Part shown: positions 9,661 to 22,000 of the stretch, piece after piece
Layout: the number at the start of each line of letters is the position of its first letter
Numbering within the stretch: position 1 is the first letter of the stretch
Source of the DNA: Halicephalobus mephisto
Lineage: Eukaryota > Nematoda > Chromadorea > Rhabditida > Panagrolaimidae
NCBI GenBank assembly: GCA_009193035.1
Contig: SWDT01000058.1
Location: forward strand, 496,001-560,000
Direction of reading: 5' to 3'
Length of the DNA: 64,000 nt
Notes under the pieces: generated by a model
Told to the model about the DNA's origin: nothing
The model's input: only the letters and a program-made list of their open reading frames with translations
Databases searched by the model: none
Translations under genes and position numbers: made by a program

Positions 9661-12600
9661 ATGAATTCCAACGAAGATGAAATTGTTTCTTCTCAGGACC
9701 AAGAAAAAATCGAAAACCTTGGGGATTATCCCGTTTTTGGTCGATATTCGATTTTTGTGTTAATTTTGTCGGAATTTCTGATTCTTTCTCAAATGTCTAA
9801 CTTTACTTTCATGGTATATGGTGGATTGTCTCCGGTTATTCATTCGTGTGGAGACCATAACTTCGATCAACTAGACAAAGTTCAAATTTGTCCGCTTTTC
9901 GAAGAAATTCAACAAAACGAATCCTGTGTTGTAAACAAAACAATTCAGTTTAATTCTATTGCAAATGAATTTAATTATTTTTGTGCTTCTAATCACAAGG
10001 TCAAAAATTCGATCTCCATCCAGATGATGGGGGTCCTCGTGGGGGCCATAGTTTTCGGACAATTATCAGACTTGTTCGGAAGAAGGAAAATCATGATAAT
10101 CTGCTCCACCGGGATGATGATCTTTGGACTTTTAGCCAGCTTTAGTGAATCTCTGATAAACTTTACGCTGTTTCAATTCGGAACTTTGGTTTTCGCCGGA
10201 GGAAGCAATTCGTGAGTTTTTGATTTTTTACACTTTTTTTGTACCTCAGAACAGGTACAAATTAGGTGAACATCATATCGTCACCTTGAATGATTCATTA
10301 AATATATAAAAAATAGTTTAATCAGTAAGTTATTTTAAAAAATTAGCAATCGAAAATACAGTAGAATTAATCAAGCATCATTCGTGACAAGACAAATGGT
10401 TTTTTCGATGATTTTATGTTTTTATTTTTTAGGATGTCTTTAAAGTAGTAATTCTGGCAGGAAAGCTATTTAAGAATCTTTTTTTGTAATTTTGCACAAA
10501 ATTTAATTATTTTTAAATTCGAAAAGTACTTAAAATGAGGTCATTTGACTTCCATATTCTGAACTCCAACTCTCAGTTCTGACTTCAGATTCAGAATCTA
10601 CGGATTCGATTACCTCTTCTGGATACTTGTTCAATTTTAAGAATATCTGGGATTTCGTATTAGGACTTTATACAAAAACTGCAAAGTTACCTAAATTGAA
10701 CTTACTTTATTCATTAATCATTGACTTGAAGGTTAATTTTCTGACAGAATTATATTATTAATGAAACCACTAAACTGTCAACATAAAATATACTGCGGAA
10801 TTTTTCATGATTTCTTTATCACCTGATGTCTGTATAAACAACATGAAAAAATAGATTCAAAATTCATAAAAAAATAAAATTCACATTATTGCAAAATATA
10901 TGAAAAAAAAGATTTATAAAATTCAAAACAGAATGAACGAGTAATAAGTTTAAAAATTTAATATTTTTCATATATTATATTTTACATATGTTAGTTTTAT
11001 TTTTGCAAATTGTAAATTTACTTTTTGTATTGTTTATATAGTTACTTTACTTTTACTTTTATTCCTATTTCGCACAAAAACAGAGATTACAACAATACAA
11101 ACAAAAATTATTAATCGTAATTGTCTCCTTTGATCCATTGTTTATATACTTACGAAATCGTTATTTTTATTCTTATTTCGCACAAAATCAGAGATTACAA
11201 CAATACAAACAACAAAAATTATTAATCGTAATTGTCTTCTTTGATCCATTGTTTATACAGTTACTTTACTTTTATTTTTATTCGTATTTTGCACAAAATT
11301 AGAGATTACAACAATACAAACAATAAAATTTATTAATCGTAATTATCTCCTTTGATCCATTGTTTATATAGTTACTTTACTTTTACTTTTATTCCTATTT
11401 CGCACAAAATCAGAGATTACAACAATACAAACAATAAAATTTATTAATCGTAATTATCTCCTTTGATCCATTGTTTATATAGTTACTTTACTTTTACTTT
11501 TATTCCTATTTCGCACAAAATCAGAGATTACAACAATACAAACAACAAAATTTATTAATCGTAATTATCTTCTTTGATCCATTGTTTATATAGTTACGAA
11601 ATCGTTATTTTAGAACTTTCTGCTTTGATCTAGGTGAACTTTTCCGATATTCGTTAAATTTCACCGTTTTCTAAAATTTAGAATCATTTATCAAATTTAA
11701 ATTTAATGATAGTAATAAATTTTAAAAATCAAAGGTTATCCATAGTGAATTTTCAGTACAGAAAAATTTTTTCCAACCAGACGAAACGCATAAATCATTA
11801 CGAAAAACGACAGAAATTGAGCGAGAAAATTTTTTATAATTTTTTTAAGAACACAGAAGATGATGTAAAATTTTTCTCAAAAACACGTAGTGGAATTTAA
11901 TAAAAAAGTTCAAATTTTTAATAATTTTTGTAATTCAAGACATCGTACAAGAGGGAAAATTTCAAGATAAAACAACTTAATCTTGAAGGGCTTAGTAATG
12001 ACTTCAATCACAAAATTAAGAAAATAATCCTGATTTTTAACGATTTAAATTAACTTTATCCATTTTTGAATGTAAGATAATAGAATTAATTTTTGAGTAC
12101 GTAATTCTGATTGCCTTAAAATTGATTAGAAATTTAAGAAGAATTATTTAAATACATGATATTTGGTTATGTGACGTTTCTGTCCAAAGTTTTTATATTC
12201 CAATTTGAAAGTTGAAACTCCACAAAAAGCACTTATAATACTGTAACAAAACCCATTGATTCTGAATCTAAGATCAGAATTACTAATCAACTTTCAGAAT
12301 CCAGGATTTTGAAGACTGACTTTGGATTTCAAAAATATCGAATTTTATATAAAAACTTTTTTTAAAACTTGAAACTTACCTAAAATGATTTTTGAAATAT
12401 TATATAACAAAAGTAAAAATTTTTAAATAATTTTTTTTTAATTTTTAAATTAAAGTTGTAAAAATTGGAACAAACGCTTGGGACAGAAATGTTGAATCAG
12501 GAATATTTTCGTACATGTTTTCAACAAATATAAAGTATTTTCTCTTGCTGTTTTTCCAACTTTTACAACAAACTTTGAGAACAATTCAGTTCGTATTTTG

Positions 12601-14649
12601 ACGAATTCATTGTACTGTATAATATAGATATCCGTGACTTATAAATAGATCAGCCGGTTGAAGAAACTTGATGATTTGGATTCCTCGGTAGGATCTCACC
12701 AGGAATTGGAAATCTTCATGTGTAAGATACTCATCATTGAATCTTCAAAATATTCCGAATTTCTGTCTTTGGTAAATTTCAATCAAAAATTATTCAAATT
12801 TGAATCTTAATACACAATGTTTTTCATCGGATCATTTTTAATATTTATTAACTTTTGAACTCTTAATGATAGATCAAATGTCCACATCGTACGATAAATT
12901 AGATTGTTGTTTGTTCCTAGGTTGTGTCGAAGATGGAAAACCGGTTTTGCGTAGGTGAAACTTAATAAATAATAGAATAAATCGAAAAAATGACCTTATT
13001 AATTTAGTTACAAATTCAAAACCCAACTTTAAAAAAATACTGCCTCAGGAAATCCGACTTTATTGAAAAGTTTATATGGAATTAGTTTTATGAAGTTAAT
13101 TTTTTAGAATTTCTAATGTTTACGTCCTCGAAAATCTTCCTAAAAAACACAGAGCATGGGCGATTTTGATGATCTCGTTTTCGCCGAACTACATCATCGT
13201 CGCCATCATCGCCTACTTCGCCGGGGATTGGCGGATTTTGCTCAGGATTTTTGCTACTATCAACATCGGCACCATCGTTCTTCTGCTTCTAGCTCACGAA
13301 AGCCCCAGATGGCTGGTCCAACATGGGAATCTGAAAAAAGCCAAAGAAACTTATGAAAAAATAGAAAAATTAAACAACACTATCACTCCAGAAAGACAAA
13401 TAATCCTGGATTTTCTGATTAAAAAAGAAGTTACTGCAATGGAAGAAGAAAAGAAAAAATCAAAGAAATACTATTATTATCATCTGTTCTACACTTGGAA
13501 GATGATCAGGTACACAGCGGTCCTGTCGTTTTCGCTGTACTGTACCGCCATGATCACCTACGCTCTCATGTTCGACATGGAACAGCTTTCCGGATCGATT
13601 TACATCAACAACATCCTCCTCGGCTTATTCAGGTACACGGTGAACATTTTGTTCAGCTACATCGACTACAAGTTTCCTTCGATCGGAAGGAAGTTTATCC
13701 AGAAATGGTCCCTGATTTCTGTTATCCTCTCGATGACGGTGGTCTTCGTCATAAAAATATTAGGATTACATTATCCTAAAGTTATCACATTCTGTATGTT
13801 GAATTCAGCAGCCATGACTTCTCAGTTGTTCATAGTAGCAATCGTTGTTACTGGTAGGTGGATTGGAAAATAATTCGGATAGTGACTGAATTGGACAAAT
13901 TCTATGCAATTTTGGACACTATCCACTTTACTCAACGAAGCAGTTTTAATCAACAAAAATCAGGTTCAATACCAATCTTGGATAGTGACTGAATCGAATG
14001 TTTAAATAATCTTTCAAGTCACTATCCGCGATTACTCTTGAATTTGTTTGAGAATTGTTGAGAACTTTAATGGAAAATTTGGATAGTGACTAAATAGCAC
14101 TCTTACTCGTTCAAACTAGTCACTATCCATTTATTTCATCAGAATTGATTTTTGAATATAAAAAAACTATTTTAATGAAAGAAACGGATAGTGTCTAAAT
14201 ATACATAAAAATTCCTCCAATTTAGTCACTATTTAAAATTAATTTTGCAACTTTTTCACTAATGTAAAATTGTTAAATAATAACTTTAATTTCAATCCCA
14301 AATACCTAACTATTAATGAAATTAGATTTTTCAATTTTAAATTTCACTAAATCACTGATTTTTTCCAGGAGAACTCTTCCCGACTCCGGTCCGGAACATC
14401 GCGGCCAGTTTCCAGCAGATCTTCACCAGATCCGGGGCCATTCTCTCTCCTCACGTGTTTTGGCTGACCTCAAGCATCTGGTACCCTGCCCCATACCTAT
14501 TCATGGGGTTGATAATGTTCATCAATCTTGTCCTCTTCGAAATATTTATTCCCGAAAGTAAAGGAACTCCAATGAGCGACCACATGCCTCCGAAAAAAGA
14601 AAGCATCTTCGCCAAGAGATATGAATCAGAAAACCAAAATCTAGCTTAA
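9661..14649 (+). CDS. SLC22-type organic solute transporter (MFS)
   Basis: Three exons (9661-10211, 13108-13853, 14369-14649) join in phase to 525 residues, normal for the family. Order seen: first membrane helix near residue 30; an extracellular loop with several Cys and N-x-S/T sites; the MFS signature GQLSDLFGRRKIM between helices 2 and 3; ESPRWLVQHGN after helix 6, the hallmark of organic cation/anion transporters; and TGELFPTPVRNIAASF near helix 11, also characteristic of SLC22. It should move organic ions or related solutes across the plasma membrane; substrate cannot be read from sequence. The first intron is 2.9 kb and holds a 111-bp tandem array and a family-3 element. The second holds four hairpins of the GGATAGTGACT family. 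It converges on MPP10. Confidence 0.9.
11028..11600. repeat. 111-bp tandem repeat array in the transporter intron
   Basis: The word TGTTTATATA recurs at about 11031, 11139, 11250, 11361, 11472 and 11583, giving spacings of 108, 111, 111, 111 and 111. Each unit contains TTCGCACAAAATCAGAGATT and ATTAATCGTAATTATCTC. Five units are nearly identical, with small differences in the first two. The array is intronic. Confidence 0.9.
12172..12492. mobile_element. Family-3 element with TTTCTGTCC ends (copy 1)
   Basis: It begins GTGACGTTTCTGTCCAAAG and ends CGCTTGGGACAGAAA, so the termini are inverted copies of TTTCTGTCC(C)AA. A second copy about 320 bp long lies at 21272-21590 in the same orientation with the same ends and mostly identical interior, including CTAAGATCAGAATTACTAAT. 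It is noncoding and AT-rich inside. This copy lies in intron 1 of the SLC22-like gene. Confidence 0.7.
13875..14245. repeat. Array of GGATAGTGACT hairpins, transporter intron 2
   Basis: Four imperfect hairpins of about 45-55 bases start near 13878, 13979, 14080 and 14187, one per roughly 100 bp. Each opens with GGATAGTGACT or GGATAGTGTCT and closes with (A)GTCACTATCC or close variants. Loops differ in sequence, while the stem words are kept. Matching arrays occur in the chemoreceptor intron and in the 23.6-24 kb and 57.3 kb repeats. Confidence 0.8.
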
Positions 14650-14916
14650 TTCATTCCAAAAATAAAAATAAAAAAATTTAAATAATCCTCAATCAATCCA
14701 ACAAAAATCCAAATTCTTATTTTCCATGAAAATTTTAAACTACCTGAGTTTGACGTTGACAAAGTAGATCTTTTTCAATACCCTCGTCTTCATCCACTAC
14801 CCCCTCCAGCTAACCATCTACCAAATGAGAAATAAAAAACCCCATTTCCTTCTACCTTTGTTACTTGTAGCGATTGGAATAAATTTTTATAAAACTCAAC
14901 AAATTAACAAATTATT

Positions 14917-16506
14917 TCAGCCCTTATACTTTGCTGCTGTTTCACTTCTGTCTTTCAGTTTCCGCTTCTTCGCCACAATTCCAGACTTTTTCTCCTGAAT
15001 TTCCTTTACTGTCTGTTGTTGAAGTTGTTGGAAGAAATCGACATTTTTGTTCTTCTTGAAAGACTTCCTAGCTTTCTCAGCAGCTTCTTCCAGTTCCCTT
15101 TCCTTGCCCATCTTCGGCATCTTTCCAGCTTTAGCAAGAACGGATTGTTTGACTTTCTTCTTCCTTCTCTCACGTTTCTTGTCTGTTTTGGTCCTTTCAT
15201 CCTTAGCCATGGGAGCTGCTTTGATATGACGAGTGACTTCTTCTGGAGCAAGTAAAGTCTCGTCTCCTCCGGCAGCCGCCAATGGACCAACTTCCTCCAC
15301 TCGCATGCTTGGCATGTTCTTGACAATCTTGATTTCCTCAGTGACCTTTGCTGGAGCGAATTGGAAGTGAGTCAAGGCATCTAGTTTCTCGAAGAGCTTG
15401 TTCATTCTTGATTGAACTTCCTTCACTTGAGGATCCAGGTCTACAGAATCGTCTTCTCCATTTTGAGCAGCTTGGTAACGATCTTCGTAGACTTCCATCA
15501 AACTCTTGCGTTCGTTCATGTCTATAGTCATGTTCCTATAAGGTTGGACAGTGTTATCATCTCTGTATTTCCGCTCAACATCGTCAAATAACTGAAACAA
15601 AAGACGGTCATTTAAAAAGCAAACAAGACACCAACCTTGTCTTTCAATCTCTTCAAGCAAATGGACATAATTTTGTCGGTCTTCTCCTGGCTATTGATTG
15701 GGGGTTGTCGTTGACGGAAATCGACTTCAATGTACTTCTCTAGTAAGCTGTCCCTGCCTCTACTTTCTCCAGTGACTTCTCCACTAAGCTCCCATGATCG
15801 AGGATTGAAGTTTTCCCTTTGAATCCGCTCTATAGTTTCCTCAAGTTTTCTTCTGGCTATTTCATGAGTTGACAATGGTTGTTCTTCTTCTTTCTCGCCG
15901 AACAGAACTGGAGCATCTATATCGTCATCTTCAGATTCGTCTTCATAATCCTCGGCCATGTCTTCATCTTCTTCCTCATCTATCTCCTCAGCAAATCGCA
16001 CTTTCTTATCGGATTTTCTGCAAGAATTTCAGGAATTTCAAGTAGGACAAAAATGAACTCACTGTCTTTTTTCTTCTGTTTTTTCATTGCCTTCAAAAAA
16101 ATCAGCATATCGATAATCGGTTTCGACATCAGAAGCGTCTTCTTCGTCATCAGTAACCATAACTTCTTCGATCTTGTCTTGTTCGTCTAGAAATCGTTCC
16201 ATTTCATCGAGATTGAAGAATTCATCATCGACTTCTGATTTCTTGAATGCAGTAGTTCCTTTTCTTTTTTTCCTCGGAACTTCTTCAAATTCTTCCTCGT
16301 CATCTTCTTCATCCAGGGTTTTCAATTTACTATCAATATCAACTAGGTCTTCTTCTCTGGAAGAAATTCATATATGAAAATCAAAAAGTAAAAATAAAAT
16401 CAAACCTAAGGTTGAAAAGATCGACTTCGTCTTCAGATTCCGTTTCCTCCTCTGAATTCTGTTCGAGAACAGGTTTCTTCTGAGGAGGTCGTTTGGCTTT
16501 CGGCAT
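14917..16506 (-). CDS. MPP10: U3 snoRNP protein MPP10
   Basis: Four exons (16506-16406, 16356-16063, 16017-15636, 15591-14917) join in phase to 483 residues. The N-terminal half is highly acidic (TLDEEDDEEEFEEVPRKKRK, DVETDYRYADFFEG). The MPP10 core follows: RRKLEETIERIQRENFN, RSWELSGEVTGESRGRDSLLEKYIEVDFRQR and LFDDVERKYRD. The C-terminus is basic and Lys-rich with coiled-coil character. MPP10 binds IMP3 and IMP4 in the nucleolus and is needed for 18S rRNA processing. The start is taken at MPKAKRPPQKK because upstream codons in the same open frame are a hydrophobic AT-rich stretch typical of leader DNA. The gene is divergent from the chemoreceptor and convergent with the transporter, 267 bp away. 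Confidence 0.92.
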
Positions 16507-16926
16507 GTTTACTGTAGGAAGAAGAAAAAGATAAAAATTAAAAAATATAAACGAGAAATAATGGACAAAACCGAAGGAAATCAAAAGAACAAAAAACCTC
16601 AAAGAACTTTGAAAATTTTTCGCGTTAGGACCCTTTTGAAAGAAATGGAAAAAATGGCCGTGAATAGAAGATGTTTTTCAAAAAATTCCAACAATGAATA
16701 TATTTAAAAAATTAATTTTTTGATATATGAATTGCGAAATAGAATTATTACTTTGAAAGGAATGTATACGGTAGTTAATTTCGCAAGGTTTTTATTTTCG
16801 TTGGAGGCGGTTAAAGTTTGTTAAAATACAAAATTGAAACTATACTCGAGTTTGCAAAAATTGAACCTAAATGACGAGGAATATTCACCGTGAGAGATTT
16901 AATTTTCATCTGTAACCAAAGTCCAC

Positions 16927-18535
16927 ATGGATGATGAAGTAAATCTTTCTTCTAATTTTTTTAATTTTTACAAAATTTATTCACTCATCATCGGATTTTT
17001 GAGTTTGTCTACATTTCCATTTTTATTTTGTCTCTACTATTACAAATCCCACGTGGAAATGCAGACTTTTAAGTATTACTTAATAATGAACTCGTTTTAC
17101 GGATTACTGGATGTTTTAATAGTTACAGTACTCCAACCGACTTTCATCATCGAGGATTTCGCAGTGGTTTATCTGGGACCCGTGAGGCTGTTCGGGAACA
17201 GAACACCTCCGATTTTGATGGAAATTGCCCTAGGGCTTCTGACCATGAATGTAGGGTCGACGATGATGCTTTTCACTTACCGTTACAGCGTGATTTCGAA
17301 AAATCCATTCATCAGGAAAATCCATCAAGACCCGATCCCGGCCTTAATCTGGACTCAGGGATTTCCGTTTTTCGTTGCCGGATTCGCAGTTGCACCATTG
17401 CCGTTTCTGAGGGTTTACTACGACAAAATCAGCAAGAAATCCGTTTTTTACGGTAATCAAGTTTGGAAGCTGGTGAAGCACCAGAAGGTCATTGCCGTAG
17501 GCTATGACAACGTAACGACTAACCTCATTTCAGCATGGAACATCGTCGTGACCATGACGTTGTGTCTAGGCATCGGAATGGTCACGTTCAGTGTTTTCGA
17601 AATTTACAAGTAAGTTTATTATTTTCCAAAATGCTTCTGCAAGTTTCCATTGGAAGCAAAGTCGGATAGTGACGGAACTACCTTTCGTTTTAAATCACTA
17701 TCCAGATTTGACAGTGGATGTGATTATTAAAATCGAAAATTGAGTCTTAAAATGGTTTAGAATAGTGACTGAATTGAACAATTAATTGTCGTTTTCAGTT
17801 ACTATCCGAGATAATGGAGTTAATTTTTTGAAACAATAAATTTTCAAAGTAGTTTAGGATAGTGACTGAGTTGAACAATTAATTGTCGTTTTCAATCACT
17901 ATCCGAGATTGATAATGGAGCTGATTTTTTGAAATAATAAATTTTCAAAGTAGTTTAGGATAGTGACTGAATTGAACAATTGACTGTCGTCTTCAGTCAC
18001 TATTCAGAATCGCTGTTGGACCTGATTTTTGGGGTCTGAAATACATCTTTAAAAGCACTCTAGGATAGTGACTGAAAAGTGGAAGATCATTGATCTCAGT
18101 TACGATCCAGATCTAAATTGGATTTTAATTTTCCGACATGACAGTGTCTGAAATTTTAATGATTTACATTTTTTTGAATTTAAACATTAATTTAACCTTT
18201 TTAGGGACTACAATTGCAATTTCTCAAGATCCTGCGATAAAAAACTAAAAAAAATCAAAAAAATCTTCCTCGTCACCCTCTTGATCACAATTTTCACGAC
18301 TTTCACGACTCAGTTGATCCCGTTGCTGATCGGGGTGATGGGGACCCTCGTCTTCAAAACCAAAAACAGTCCTGTTGTTATTTCGGTTTCGATAATGCTC
18401 CTGATGACTCAGCCGTTGTTGAGTCAGATATTAACGATGGTCTTCGTGACCCCCTACCGTAAGGCCACAATTGAGTCGTTCAAAGAAATTTTAAAAATTT
18501 TTAAATTTCCGAACAAAAATGTAATTCAAAATTAA
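16927..18535 (+). CDS. Nematode Str-superfamily chemoreceptor (Srh-like 7TM GPCR)
   Basis: Two exons (16927-17609, 18205-18535) join in phase to 337 residues. Seven hydrophobic segments can be placed, starting near residues 15, 50, 95, 135, 205, 250 and 285. Family features include a short N-terminus, a YRYSVI stretch after helix 3, a long second extracellular loop and the terminal VTPYRKATI motif that closes the last helix in Str-superfamily receptors. These proteins act in chemosensory neurons and couple to G proteins. Srh is the best guess by helix layout, but the subfamily is not certain. The single intron carries five hairpins of the GGATAGTGACT family. Confidence 0.85.
17660..18112. repeat. 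Array of GGATAGTGACT hairpins, chemoreceptor intron
   Basis: Five hairpin units start near 17664, 17762, 17858, 17957 and 18062, about 100 bp apart. Central units share GAATTGAACAATTAATTGTC between the two arms and GAGATTGATAATGGAGCTGA between units, so the array grew by tandem duplication of a hairpin plus spacer. The stem word GGATAGTGACT/AGTCACTATCC is the same as in the transporter intron. Confidence 0.85.
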
Positions 18536-18784
18536 CTTTAATAAAAAATAAAAATATATTAATTTTAATGACCAAGATATCGAGGTTATTACTGTAGAAT
18601 TTTAAATTATTTAATTTTTATAATTAAATAAAATTTAATTTTCGAAATTTTGTAAATTTATTCAAAACTAGACAAAATTTAAGTAGTTTTAAAACAAACC
18701 AAAAAATGCAAAATTATCGAACCGGTAATTACATTGATTTGAAAGGCAGTAAATTGTTAAAAAATTAATGTTGTTTGACTGCCA

Positions 18785-19060
18785 TGCAATATCCACTCAA
18801 GACCACGAAAAAGTAATTTTTTAAAGATTTTTATACTGGTCCTAAGTGGAAAATGCATAAATAATTTTTTGCACTTTTTCCACTCAGGACTACAAAAAAA
18901 TACTTTTTTAAAGATTTTTATATTGGTCCTAAGTGGAAAATATGTAAATAATTTCCTACACTTTTTCCACTCAGGACCACGAAAAAGTAATTTTTAAAAT
19001 TTTTTTTGATCTTGAGTGGAAAAAAAAATATAAAATGATTTGCATATTGGTCAAGTGGCA
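18785..19060. repeat. Tandem hairpins with CCACTCAGGACC stems
   Basis: About three units of roughly 85-90 bp each pair CCACTCAGGACCACGAAAAAG with a downstream inverted copy such as TTGGTCCTAAGTGG. The array lies between two convergent genes. A related hairpin pair occurs at about 35550-35740. Confidence 0.7.
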
Positions 19061-19072
19061 TCCATTCTTTAA

Positions 19073-22000
19073 CTAATTTCGAGCGTATACTATCATCCCC
19101 AGAATGATCAAAAGGACTTCCTCGAGGTTACGGTAACTCCCGGAACCACTAGCCGAATGTCTCTTGTTTGCCTGAGGGCCGTTCATCCCAGCATCGACTC
19201 TGACGGCGTAAATGGTCTGTTTTGTGTCCAAATGTTCGTCTTCATCGTCGTAGATTTCCTTAGCAGAATCCTCTATTCCGACGATCTTCTTTCCTCCTCT
19301 GGGTTGTTTGTCGTTGAAGAAGTTCAAACTGGCAAGATGAGGAGAAGAGTCGGTCACCGCTTGGAGGTCGAAATTACAAAAATCAGTGTCACAAAGCCAT
19401 TGTTCGATCCCAAGGATATTACGGTAACCAACCTAAACATGGAAAACAAAATTAACTAAGTTTCTAAAAAGTTAAATCCGGTCCTGACGCGAAAAAAAAC
19501 TTGTTATTATTAATTTTATTTTTGATGAAGTTTGATTGGATTTTTCGGGACTTTTTTGTGTTTATTGGATAAATAAAAATAAAAACTACATTTCAAAAAA
19601 AAGTTTATTCAAAAATAACAAGTTTGAGCAGAGTTGTGAATGTTTGAAATTCAAAAATTTACTTTCGTTTCAGGACCCAAGATTTAACAACTTAATCCAT
19701 TTTCATAAAACTAATTACCCTACAGTATTCCTTTCCCGAACTTCTTAGTGCTTTTATGACGAAAATTACTTACTTTCAATTTACTTGAGGCTTCTGTTTC
19801 GTTGACGCTGAGACAGCCCTTCAGCCACTGAGTACCGTATCCCGGAACGACGGTCTTCTGCAGAAGACAATAATCTCCTCTACAGTACTCCTTGGCGTTT
19901 AGTTGGTCTTCACTGGTGGCGCCGTAGGCCAAATGACAATGGACGTTCCCTGGGTGCACAGGGTAGGGGTTCTCGAGGTTACAATTGTCCTGAAGCGAAA
20001 ATTTTAGAATATATTTTTTGCCAGATTTTCGTGATGGAAATTCATCTTCAGAAAATAGTATAGCAATAAATCGAGATTAGAGATTTTTGGAATTTCAATT
20101 TTAGGACTGGGATACTGTATGATTCTGGAAGTCTTCCGAAAATAATAAAAATTTTTTTTTGAAAATTGTCGGAATCTGAAATTCCGAGGAAACTTACAGC
20201 AGAACAGCTGCATCCCAGCATCGTGTCCGTTCCCTGGGCCTGGAGGAGATAACAGGCGTTCGCGAACAACCCAGGGCCCGGCCAGAGACTCCCGATGAGG
20301 AAGTCGAAGTTGTACTGTGGCATCTGTCCGCAACTGGTCGAAGTCATCAATTCCGATTCTCCGGCAAAATTCGTTACCTACAGTAATCCATGATAATTTT
20401 TAAAAATAAAATTTTTCTTTACATTAGTCTGAGTAAAAAAACAGTAATTAGACTGACAGATGTTTTCTTTGTTGATTTTCTGGATGTAGGGCGCTTCCGT
20501 GAAGCTCCGACATTTCGTTTCTGGCAGTTTGATCATAGACACAGGATCAGTTTTCGAAAATTGGACAGTTTCGTCGTTGCACATGTCTGTGGAACTAAAA
20601 TTATTTTTAATTTTTAATTTATTATAAAATTGGATGATAGTCGTTCCCTTAGGGCATTTAGTCTCTTCTTCAACTAGCACTGATTTCGAATTTTTTACTT
20701 TTTAAATAAGTTTTAATTACTGTTTCGGAATTTTCAAAGCAACTTAGATGTCAAAAATGTCGATTTAAAAATAAAATAATTGAGAATATTACGAAATAAA
20801 AAAATAAATATCATAAGAAACCATAGTATAGTTTTTTTGTTTTTAGATCAGTATTTTTCGTCGCGATTACGATATTAAAGCATTTCAGACATCATAAAAA
20901 CCAATCTAAAAAGTCAAAAATGTACTGTACTACGGTTGATCTCTTAGAACATTTAGGTCTTAAATTTTAAATAATTATGGAATTTTTTGAACTCAATCTT
21001 GTCAATTATTGACTGTCATTTTGAGTTGATCCAAGTACCAAAGATTAATAAAAAAAAGATGGGAATAAAGTTGATCTTACGAAATATGGGACTAAATGCC
21101 TCAGGGGACCAACTATCGAACAACTAATAATACGGTCTCACTTGCAGAGACAGAGGGTGGCTTCGGCTTCGTTACTTCGACATCCCATCGGAATATTAGC
21201 GTAGTCCACTCCGGAAATACAGCCCTAAAAATAATCAATTACAGTACACATGAAAAATCCAAAAAAAGATTGTGACGTTTCTGTCCAAAGGTTTTATATT
21301 CCAATTTGAAAGTTAAAACTCTTCAAAAAGCACTTATAATACTGTAGTAAAATCCATAGATTCTGAATCTAAGATCAGAATTACTAATCAATTCCCAGAA
21401 TCCAGGATTTTGAAGACTGACTTTGGATTTCAAAAATATCGAATTTTATATAAAAACTTTTTTTTAAAACTTGAAACTTACCTAAAATGGCTTTTAAAAT
21501 ATTATATAACAAAAGTAAAAATTTTTAAATAATTTTTTTTTAATTTTTAAATTAAAATTGTAAAAATTAGAACAAACGCTTGGGACAGAGTGTCTTATCG
21601 TGCAAAAAAATACCTGAATCTTGTGATCCGTGGACATTTCTCGGTAATGCCAAAGGACACAGAAATCACCATCACATTCTGTGTCACATCTGCAACTTTC
21701 GAAATAAGTAATTTTAAATACAAAAATTAAAATTTTTAAAAAAGTAAAATATTTTTTAAATTCTTTGACTTTTTCGAAAGTTAAAAAAATAAAATTATTC
21801 TTATGGTACTTTTTGGGATTTTGGGAATTCCTTAGAGATTTTCAGTTTTTTGAAAATCTAGTGAAAGGTTTTGAGAGTTTTTTAAGTTTGGTGGGATTTC
21901 GAAACTTTTTAGGATGTCAAAGAAGCTTCTGGAATCTTTCGAAATCCAGTGGGAGATTCTGAAACCTTTTAGAATCTCTGAAAATCAAGTAGGAGATCCT

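Noticed and set aside
11706..11900. Open frame in the transporter intron
   Set aside because: It lies within an intron needed for a well-phased SLC22 model and reads as low-complexity Lys/Asn/Phe.
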